From NCBI GenBank assembly GCA_017431185.1, contig JAFRLP010000244.1, forward strand, positions 1 through 12,565: a DNA stretch of 12,565 nt. The letters run 5' to 3'. The DNA comes from Victivallales bacterium (GTDB lineage: Bacteria > Verrucomicrobiota > Lentisphaeria > Oligosphaerales > Oligosphaeraceae). Shown piece by piece: positions 7,450 to 12,565 of the stretch. Below the pieces are notes generated by a model. That model was not told where the DNA came from and searched no databases. It was given only the letters and a program-made list of their open reading frames with translations. Each line of letters opens with the position of its first letter. Positions within the stretch are counted from its first letter, which is position 1. The position numbers and the translations under genes are program-made.

Positions 7450-8880
7450 TCAATCCTTGGATTGGTTCGGCTGCGGCTCACACTCCACAAGGGCACGGTG
7501 GAGCGCCTGTTGAGCCAATTCGAAGTCCTTGCGCTCCAGGACAAACTGCATGTTGACCTGTCTTGTCGATTGGGAGAGCGCCAGAACGTTGATGTTGGCC
7601 TTGCGCAACGCCTCGGATGCCTTGGAGAGGAAGCCTGGTATGCCCATGTTGGTCCCGATGACCGCCACAATCGCCACGGGGAAGCACCGCACCGCCGCCG
7701 ACGGGAAATTCTGGCGAATGCGCTCGATGCACTCCGCCAGACGGCGGTTCTTCTGCGGAACCAGATGCGTGATGGTGTTCGCGTTCGTCACCTTCATGAT
7801 GTAGCTGATTTCACATTCGACCAGGCTCTGCAGCAGTTTGTAGTCGTACCCGATGCGGGCGACCATTTCCGGATCAAGAACCTCGATGGCCTCCACGTCA
7901 TTGCGCCCGCAGATCATCTCCACGCGCGGAATGGGAGAGACGTAGGCGTTGCTGATGAGCGTGCCGGGGTTTTCAGGGTCAAAGGCGTTCTTCACGCGGA
8001 TGGGAATCCCCGAATGCTCCATGTCCTTGGAGGCCTTGGAGTGAATGGCCTCCATGTCCAGGTCCGACAGCTGGTCGGCGATGTCGAAGTTGGTGTGACC
8101 GATGATGCGCACCTTGTCCAGCCCTATGATGGCGGGATCGCCTGTGCATAGATGAAACTCCTTGTGGATGATGCCCTCGCGCGCCCCCGTGATCACCGCC
8201 ACCTTGCTGAAGGTGATTTCGCTGTATCCGCGGTCAAAGCGGGACATGATGCCCTCGTCGTATTTCACATAGCCAGTGGCGATGGGAAGGCAGGCGCTGA
8301 AATCCAGGTTGTCGAAGGCCTCGTGGACTTTTTCGTCAAAGGTGAGGAGTTTGTCCTCGCGCCATCCAGTCATATCGACCAGCACGGCATTGATGCCATT
8401 GCGCTTGAGGATCTGCACGCTGTTGAAGGCGCTGTGGGCCTCGCCGATGGCAGCGAGCAGTTCACGGGTGGCGTGAAGGAAAGGCTTGGTCTGGAACAGG
8501 CCGAATCCGCGCACGCTCAGCAGGTGGGTCAGGTATTCGTGGATGCCGTCAATGCGCTCATCGACAAAGGCGTCGGCCTGGGTCTGATTCAACCCCAAGG
8601 TCACGAAAGAGCGGTTGAACTCCTTCATGCGGTTGCGCACGGCCTCCAGCGCATCCGTCCAAGTCGCGTCTCCCATGGCGAATTTCCCATAGACGCCCGG
8701 AGCCCCCGTCTTCTTGTTCTCCAGCAGCAGGTTGGTGATGCCGCCGTAGGCAGAGACGATGAAGATGCGGTTGTACATCTCCTCGGGCTTGCGGTGCCCG
8801 ATGATGACGTTCTGCAGCACTTCGCCAAATCGGCTCATGGAGGTGCCGCCGATTTTTTCCACAGTATGGGGATGGGTCAT
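7450..8880 (-). CDS. Aspartate kinase, Ask_Ect-like subfamily
   Basis: This enzyme phosphorylates L-aspartate with ATP, the first step towards lysine/diaminopimelate, threonine, methionine and, in some bacteria, ectoine. The N-terminus HTVEKIGGTSMS (5-16) with NRIFIVSAYGGITNLLLENK (37-56) and the site GYVKYDEGIMSRFDRGYSEI (203-222) match the subfamily represented by Ask_Ect of ectoine clusters rather than the common KFGGTSV form. Two ACT domains follow (about 330-400 and 403-470, the second with VAVIGTNMGIPGFLSKASEAL), so feedback control by an amino acid is likely. Length is 476 residues. The ATG at 8880 is preceded by a weak AGGT seven bases away. No ectoine genes or other aspartate-pathway genes adjoin it; downstream is a terminator. 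A 343-base upstream region with a predicted structured RNA may regulate it. Confidence 0.92.
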   Translation of the reverse strand: MTHPHTVEKIGGTSMSRFGEVLQNVIIGHRKPEEMYNRIFIVSAYGGITNLLLENKKTGAPGVYGKFAMGDATWTDALEAVRNRMKEFNRSFVTLGLNQTQADAFVDERIDGIHEYLTHLLSVRGFGLFQTKPFLHATRELLAAIGEAHSAFNSVQILKRNGINAVLVDMTGWREDKLLTFDEKVHEAFDNLDFSACLPIATGYVKYDEGIMSRFDRGYSEITFSKVAVITGAREGIIHKEFHLCTGDPAIIGLDKVRIIGHTNFDIADQLSDLDMEAIHSKASKDMEHSGIPIRVKNAFDPENPGTLISNAYVSPIPRVEMICGRNDVEAIEVLDPEMVARIGYDYKLLQSLVECEISYIMKVTNANTITHLVPQKNRRLAECIERIRQNFPSAAVRCFPVAIVAVIGTNMGIPGFLSKASEALRKANINVLALSQSTRQVNMQFVLERKDFELAQQALHRALVECEPQPNQSKD

Positions 8881-8936
8881 GTTTTCTACCTGAAGGTTTC
8901 CGGAAAATCACGTTATCTGCAATGTCGCAACAGGGT

Positions 8937-8966
8937 ATAATGTAATTTTCCCCGCCCAGTTTACAA
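8937..8966 (-). promoter_or_regulatory. Possible sigma70-type promoter of the aspartate kinase gene
   Basis: On the minus strand TTGTAA (8966-8961) and CATTAT (8942-8937) are 18 bases apart, giving a start near 8930 and a leader of about 50 nt. The match to consensus is moderate. The site lies after the T-run of the predicted small RNA, so it could let the kinase be expressed independently of the RNA promoter. Confidence 0.35.
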
Positions 8967-9000
8967 CCGCGTTCCTCGTAATCAGGCGGAAATAGGGCAT

Positions 9001-9103
9001 AAAAAAAGTGACGCCTGACTTATTCCACTCTGCGAAAATGGAAAATTAAGGTCAAAAGAGACCCCGTTGCATTATTTGTTCAGAGTACCGTCAAAGGCGT
9101 CAC
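9001..9103 (-). ncRNA. Predicted structured small RNA of unknown family, or leader RNA of aspartate kinase
   Basis: Read on the minus strand, the arms GUGACGCCU (9103-9095) and AGGCGUCAC (9016-9008) pair perfectly and are followed at once by seven U residues (9007-9001). Inside, after a two-base bulge, GAC (9092-9090) pairs with GUC (9019-9017); UACUCUG (9087-9081) pairs with CAGAGUG (9032-9026); and GGUC/GACC (9063-9060, 9053-9050) can form an apical hairpin. A promoter-like site predicts a start at 9105-9103, exactly at the closing stem. The 5' and 3' ends would therefore pair, as in many free-standing small RNAs, and the closing stem plus U-run would act as an intrinsic terminator. It could also be an attenuator or riboswitch-type leader for the aspartokinase gene, which begins 120 bases downstream. 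No conserved motif of SRP RNA or the lysine riboswitch is visible. The structure was built by hand. Confidence 0.55.
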
Positions 9104-9110
9104 GTCCATT

Positions 9111-9138
9111 AAGTTAACCCCGTTTTTCCGCTTGTCAA
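9111..9138 (-). promoter_or_regulatory. Sigma70-type promoter for the predicted small RNA/leader
   Basis: On the minus strand a perfect TTGACA (9138-9133) is followed after 16 bases by TAACTT (9116-9111). Transcription would begin near 9105-9103, the first bases of the closing stem of the predicted RNA. The -10 box is imperfect (three of six consensus positions), but its agreement with the RNA's 5' end supports it. Confidence 0.5.
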
Positions 9139-9200
9139 ACGACTTTCAGCATATTTTGCGCCGTTTTCCCTTTTTTTTGTCTTCTGGCGGGGTTGCAATG

Positions 9201-9218
9201 GCCGCGGACCGGCGCGGC
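9201..9218 (-). terminator. GC-rich hairpin after tilS (weak terminator candidate)
   Basis: Five bases after the tilS stop on the minus strand, GCCGCG and CGCGGC form a 6-bp all-GC stem with a six-base loop. No T-run follows, so it is not a standard intrinsic terminator. It marks the likely 3' end of the tcdA-ttcA-tilS transcript. I see nothing else between it and the promoter at 9138 apart from A-rich and T-rich tracts. Confidence 0.3.
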
Positions 9219-9223
9219 GGAAG

Positions 9224-10552
9224 TCAGTCGCCATGGACATCAAAGGCCAGAATGACGACGGAGGCTCCAGGAGTGACGCGCGCATATTCGGCGCGCCTCA
9301 AGGTCGGTACCCAGAGAATAGCCTGTCCGTCCGTCAGGACGGGCAAGTCGTGCCGTTGCGATTTGGGCGTTTTGGCGTCCGTGAAAATATCCTGGAGTTT
9401 TCTTGTGTGGGCGGAGCCGAAGGGAATCATCGTGTCGCCAGGCTGCCAGTGCCGGACATGGAGCACGGAGGGAAGGGCCTCGCCGGAGAAGGCCTCGCTG
9501 AACTGCCGCTGTCCAGGTTTGACGGGAGCGGCAATCAGCCGATAGCGACCGAAGGAGAGTTCGGGGGTTGCCCGCCAGTCCCAGAAAAAATCCGCCCACT
9601 CCTCTTCACGGGAGGGAACATGCATCGAGGGACCTTCCGGAGTGACCAGCAGGGTGACTTGCCGATTGAGCGGAACCGTGAGCCGCCGTCCATCCTGGCT
9701 GGTCATGGCCTTTTGAAGCCGGGTCAGAAATGCCCCCGTCAGCGGTTGGGATACCCCATGCTGCGCCAGCCAGAGTCTGGTGCAACGGGCGAAGATGGCG
9801 GGGTGCAGCTTCGCCCAATCCTGACGGGAGTGAAGCAGGGGGAGCGTGCTGGCGGCAACTCCCTCCAGGCACTCCGCGTCCGTCTCCAGAACTTGCAGGG
9901 CGTGGCGCAAGCCCGCGTCCTCGCGGAAAATCTGACGGAACAGGGGGAGCAGCAGGTTGCGGACGGCGTTGCGCCGGATGCCGTTGTCCGCATTGGTTCG
10001 GTCGATGCGCCAGTCGTCAATGCCCTGTTCACGGAGCCAGGATTCGATTGCCATGCGTCGGATTGGCAGGAGGGGACGCATCAGCGTCACCCCCTCCACT
10101 TCGCGCACTGCCCGCAGCGGAGTCAGGGCGGAGACGTTTGAGCCGCGCGCCAGGCGCAGAAAAAGTTCCTCGGCGGCATCGTCTCCATGGTGTGCCAGAA
10201 AGACGGGGAGGCCCCCCTGGGAGAGGCGCTGCCACTCCCGCAGTCTCATTCGGCGCGCGGCCTCCTCCAACGATTCGCCAGGGCGGCGTTCCCCAGGCAC
10301 ATTCAGGCGGAGGCCCAGAAAGGGGATGTCCCGCTGGCCGCAGAAGGCGCGGCACCACGCTTCGTCCTGGTCAGCCTCTTCGCCCCGGATGCCGTGGTTG
10401 AAATGCACGGCCTTCACTGGCAGTTTGGCCAGATGCATGGAGAGGAGCAGGGCGGTGCTGTCCGCGCCACCGCTGAAGCCGACCAGGAACTGGCGTTTGC
10501 CCGCACAATGCCTGGCGATGAATGTCTGCACAATCTGGACTAGGTTGGCCAT
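9224..10552 (-). CDS. tilS: tRNA(Ile)-lysidine synthase TilS
   Basis: TilS attaches lysine to cytidine 34 of the tRNA(Ile) CAU anticodon with ATP, changing it to read AUA; it is generally essential. The 442-residue protein is close to E. coli length. The N-terminal PP-loop domain shows SGGADS (27-32), HFNHGIRGEEADQDEAWC, a HHGDDAAEELFLRLARGSN segment matching the family's HHxDDxxET helix, and LMRPLLPIRR followed by a D-x-TN...RRNAVR block, all typical of TilS. The C-terminal half, with WQPGDTMIPFG and KLQDIFTDAKTP, is the usual substrate-binding region. The ATG at 10552 comes eight bases after the ttcA stop, so expression is probably coupled, although no strong ribosome binding site is visible. 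It is the last gene of the operon. Confidence 0.95.
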   Translation of the reverse strand: MANLVQIVQTFIARHCAGKRQFLVGFSGGADSTALLLSMHLAKLPVKAVHFNHGIRGEEADQDEAWCRAFCGQRDIPFLGLRLNVPGERRPGESLEEAARRMRLREWQRLSQGGLPVFLAHHGDDAAEELFLRLARGSNVSALTPLRAVREVEGVTLMRPLLPIRRMAIESWLREQGIDDWRIDRTNADNGIRRNAVRNLLLPLFRQIFREDAGLRHALQVLETDAECLEGVAASTLPLLHSRQDWAKLHPAIFARCTRLWLAQHGVSQPLTGAFLTRLQKAMTSQDGRRLTVPLNRQVTLLVTPEGPSMHVPSREEEWADFFWDWRATPELSFGRYRLIAAPVKPGQRQFSEAFSGEALPSVLHVRHWQPGDTMIPFGSAHTRKLQDIFTDAKTPKSQRHDLPVLTDGQAILWVPTLRRAEYARVTPGASVVILAFDVHGD

Positions 10553-10560
10553 GCGGTCCG

Positions 10561-11397
10561 CTATCGGTTGGAGAACAATTCGTTGAAGTCCGCCAGATGA
10601 CCATGGGATTTGACCCCCACCATCGTGTCAACGGCGACGTTGTGTATGGCGTGGAAGATGGAGTTCTCCACGTTGGGATTGTCTTGGGATAACTGCGCAA
10701 GCATTCGTTTGATCTCCTGTCGCTTGGAGGCCCCTGCCTCCACTCTTGCGCGCTCCGTGACACGGCAGGCGCATTGGATGAAGCGGAGGCGGTTGGCCGC
10801 CTGCCACGACACGATGTCCGCCTCCCGAATGCAGTAGAGCGGGCGTATGAGTTCCATGCCGGGGAAATTCTGGCTGCGCAGTTTGGGCGGCATGGCCTGC
10901 AGTTGTCCCCCGTAGAGCAGGGCGAGCACAGTGGTCTCGATGACGTCGTTGCGGTGGTGCCCCAGGGCTATCTTGTTGCAGCCCAGTCGCCGTGCCTGGC
11001 TGTAGAGATGCCCACGTCTCATCCGCGCGCACAGATAGCAGGGGGAACGCACCGCCTGGTCGGTGGAGGCGAAAATGTCCGTCTCGAAGAAGCGCACGGG
11101 AATATGAAGCAGTTCGGCGTTTTCCGCAATGCGGGCACGGTTCTCTGGCGTGTATCCTGGGTCCATCACGAGAAATTCCAGGTCGAAGGGAAAATCCGTG
11201 TGGCGTTGCAGTTCCTGCATCAGTTTGGCCATCAGCATGGAGTCCTTTCCGCCTGACACGCAGACCGCCACGCGGTCGCCCGGCGAGAGCAGGCGGTAGG
11301 TGTTGATGGCGGTGAGGAAAGGTGCCCACAGTGTCTTGCGGAACTCCTTCAGCAGGGAACTCTCCGCCCGCTGGTATGGCTGCAGTTCACGGCTCAC
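10561..11397 (-). CDS. ttcA: TtcA-family tRNA 2-thiocytidine(32) synthetase
   Basis: This is an ATP-pyrophosphatase of the TtcA family, which thiolates cytidine 32 of tRNA with an iron-sulfur cluster. From the GTG at 11397 it has 278 residues. Features are PP-loop SGGKDS (49-54 region), the cysteine pair SPCYLCARMRRG (C120, C123), a third cysteine in FIQCACR (C209 or C211) and the C-terminal block GASKRQEIKRML. These match the shorter TtcA-like proteins common in Clostridia more than the 311-residue E. coli enzyme. The motif usually read HHFDDVIET is HHRNDVIET here. The GTG is preferred over upstream in-frame starts because GGAGG lies seven bases before it and it overlaps the tcdA stop as GTGA; a longer frame from 11622 only shadows tcdA. 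TtuA is less likely because the zinc-finger cysteines are missing. Confidence 0.88.
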   Translation of the reverse strand: MSRELQPYQRAESSLLKEFRKTLWAPFLTAINTYRLLSPGDRVAVCVSGGKDSMLMAKLMQELQRHTDFPFDLEFLVMDPGYTPENRARIAENAELLHIPVRFFETDIFASTDQAVRSPCYLCARMRRGHLYSQARRLGCNKIALGHHRNDVIETTVLALLYGGQLQAMPPKLRSQNFPGMELIRPLYCIREADIVSWQAANRLRFIQCACRVTERARVEAGASKRQEIKRMLAQLSQDNPNVENSIFHAIHNVAVDTMVGVKSHGHLADFNELFSNR

Positions 11398-12119
11398 GGC
11401 TGTGCCTCCGTTTCGCCTGCCAAGGCGTTGACGACCTCGCCCGCAATGAGCAGCCCCGCCACCGCTGGCACAAACGCATTGCTGCCCGGCACGGGACGGC
11501 CTTTCTCGTTCTCCTCCACGGTGTCCTCTGAGTCGTGGGGCTCTTCCCGTGAATAGACCACCTTCAGGTGCTCGATGCCGCGGCGCCGCAGTTTTTTGCG
11601 CATGATTCTTGCCAGTGGGCAAATGGCCGTCTGCGCCAAATCCGCCACCTGGAGAGCGGTGGCCAGTCGTTTGTTGCCCGCCCCCATGCAGGAGATGACC
11701 GGCACGCCTGAGGTCAGGGCGCGCTCCGCGAGCGCCAGTTTGGCGGATACCGTGTCAATGGCGTCCACCACGTAGGAGTATTGCCGAAAATCCATTTGCC
11801 CAATCAGTTCAGGCGTGACGAACACGGCGTGCTTTTGCACAATGCACCCTGGCGCAATGTCGCGAATGCGCGCCTCCGCCGCATCAACCTTGAGTTGTCC
11901 AAGCGTGGAATGAAGCGCCAGAATCTGACGGTTGAGGTTGGAGAGGGTGATGCGGTCGTGGTCAACCAGCGCCAATGTCCCGACACCCGAACGGGCCAGC
12001 GCCTCGGCCACGTGTCCGCCTACTCCGCCCAGCCCGAAGAGAATGACCTTGGCTGCGTGAAGCCTGGCCATTCCGAACTCGCCATATAGCATCTGTGTAC
12101 GGATAAACTGTTCTTCCAT
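11394..12119 (-). CDS. tcdA: tRNA threonylcarbamoyladenosine dehydratase TcdA (ThiF/E1-like)
   Basis: TcdA uses ATP to cyclise t6A at position 37 of ANN-decoding tRNAs to ct6A. The 241-residue protein has the E1/ThiF Rossmann nucleotide site GLGGVGGHVAEALARSG (29-45), acidic LVDHD (51-55), the NRQ signature in NLNRQILALHSTLGQLK (61-77) and VVDAIDTVSAKLAL (117-130). The C-terminal PGSNAFVPAVAGLLIAGEVV replaces the Cys-containing C-terminus of the E. coli protein, as in the shorter forms found in Firmicutes. I choose ATG 12119 because the sequence MEEQFIRTQMLYGE fits the family's N-terminus; an in-frame TTG at 12146 would add nine residues. A GAGGG lies 14 bases upstream, rather far. It is the first gene of the operon and overlaps ttcA by four bases. 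Other E1-like proteins (MoeB, ThiF) are less likely, since there are no zinc-binding CxxC pairs. Confidence 0.9.
   Translation of the reverse strand: MEEQFIRTQMLYGEFGMARLHAAKVILFGLGGVGGHVAEALARSGVGTLALVDHDRITLSNLNRQILALHSTLGQLKVDAAEARIRDIAPGCIVQKHAVFVTPELIGQMDFRQYSYVVDAIDTVSAKLALAERALTSGVPVISCMGAGNKRLATALQVADLAQTAICPLARIMRKKLRRRGIEHLKVVYSREEPHDSEDTVEENEKGRPVPGSNAFVPAVAGLLIAGEVVNALAGETEAQP
11405..11409 (-). promoter_or_regulatory. Shine-Dalgarno site deciding the ttcA GTG start
   Basis: GGAGG on the minus strand lies seven bases upstream of the GTG at 11397, inside the last codons of tcdA. It supports the GTG start and the GTGA overlap between the two genes. Confidence 0.75.
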
Positions 12120-12269
12120 GGCATAAAGATAATCCCTCAATCCCAATTTGCACGTGACGACCCCAGAATCTCTGTTCCATGCGCCAAAAACTTGACAATG
12201 GCATTACATTAACGGGTGCTTTTCCAAACCACCCACGGACTGAATGGCGAACCGCTCCCTTTTTGCACT

Positions 12270-12565
12270 ATGGCCATCCGAGAAAAAAAGTTTATTTCGA
12301 TAGACCAGAATTCCAACGGCTTGTGGGATACCGTCCCCAAACTGGCGGCTTTGTCCGCCCATGGCATGGCTGGCACGCACTATCTGGAGGACGTGGATGC
12401 CGCGTTCACGCGCCGCGGCGCACATCCCGGCGAACCGCCTTCGCTGCTTCCTGAACGCTTCTATCGCGGGGGCGGCTCCGACTGGGGCGCCGCCCTCTTC
12501 TACACCGACTTGCTGGGACGCCAGCCCTGGGACCTCCAGGAACTCACTCTCTGTCTGGATACCTC
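12270..12565 (+). CDS. Hypothetical protein, 3' end outside the window
   Basis: A reading frame starting MAIREKKFISIDQNSNGLWD stays open to the last base (98 complete codons) and has GC-rich third positions like the neighbouring genes. It is divergent from tcdA. Visible segments are PKLAALSAHGMAGTHYLEDV and FYRGGGSDWGAALFYTDLLG; the Gly/Asp-rich turn and aromatic residues suggest a soluble globular protein with no signal peptide. I do not recognise the family. The start is uncertain: there is no Shine-Dalgarno sequence before 12270, and an in-frame GTG at 12216 follows an in-frame TAA at 12210. A TTGACA at 12192-12197 could be a -35 box, but no convincing -10 follows it. Confidence 0.6.
   Translation, partial: MAIREKKFISIDQNSNGLWDTVPKLAALSAHGMAGTHYLEDVDAAFTRRGAHPGEPPSLLPERFYRGGGSDWGAALFYTDLLGRQPWDLQELTLCLDT

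Noticed and set aside
8152..8940. A 262-codon + strand frame, with its upstream partner 7435-8151, opposite aspartate kinase.
   Set aside because: The low-complexity Val/Asp/Gly-rich translation is typical of antisense shadows; the aspartokinase frame explains the region.
9001..9103. Signal recognition particle RNA or 6S RNA.
   Set aside because: No GGAA tetraloop with the AGCAGCC side is present for SRP RNA, and it is too short and lacks the long flanking helices of 6S RNA.
9080..9109. A short leader peptide MDVTPLTVL on the minus strand, with two threonine codons, suggesting ribosome-mediated attenuation.
   Set aside because: The ATG has no ribosome binding site and lies upstream of or at the predicted transcript start (9105-9103); two Thr codons in nine are not striking.
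8881..9223. A lysine riboswitch before the aspartokinase gene.
   Set aside because: The conserved L-box segments are not visible and the predicted folded part is about 100 nt, shorter than the usual ~170 nt.
10561..11622. A longer ttcA frame starting at 11622.
   Set aside because: The extra 75 residues are low-complexity Arg/Gly-rich sequence overlapping tcdA in another frame; GTG 11397 has GGAGG and a GTGA overlap.
12192..12220. A + strand promoter with TTGACA at 12192-12197 for the gene at 12270.
   Set aside because: At 16-18 bases downstream there is only GC-rich sequence and no -10-like hexamer, so it was not listed as a feature.

Overview
The window looks like chromosomal DNA of a GC-rich bacterium (about 57-58% G+C by eye) with a Gram-negative envelope. 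A membrane-anchored Hanks-type kinase fused to C-type-lectin-fold domains, an LPS-kinase-like protein, a UxaE-type epimerase and an aspartokinase of the Ask_Ect type together suggest the PVC superphylum (Lentisphaerota, Kiritimatiellota or Verrucomicrobiota). That placement is inference; there is no rRNA or other marker here. I see no phage, insertion sequence, CRISPR array or tRNA.

Layout. Positions 1-4616 carry two + strand genes: a 927-residue kinase/FGE-like/lectin-like membrane protein, then a sodium:solute symporter. They are separated only by four copies of a 7-base repeat that holds stops in all three frames. A GC-rich hairpin (4654-4677) lies at the convergent junction with the next, leftward block.

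The block read leftward from 8880 to 4697 is aspartate kinase, a strong hairpin plus T-run, an RluA-family pseudouridine synthase, an LPS-kinase-like protein that overlaps it by ATGA, and tagaturonate/fructuronate epimerase uxaE. The synthase's ATG directly abuts the T-run.

The 343-base gap 8881-9223 is the most interesting stretch. On the minus strand it holds a sigma70-like promoter, a predicted RNA of about 103 nt whose ends pair with each other and which finishes in seven U residues, and a second promoter-like site before the aspartokinase start. I could not assign the RNA to a known family.

Positions 12119-9224 (minus) form a tight three-gene operon, tcdA-ttcA-tilS. All three products modify the tRNA anticodon loop (positions 37, 32 and 34). 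A gene on the + strand that I do not recognise starts near 12270 and runs off the end.

Functionally, the window combines tRNA/RNA modification, aspartate-family amino acid synthesis, hexuronate use and envelope functions. The transporter's substrate and the kinase's targets cannot be read from the sequence.
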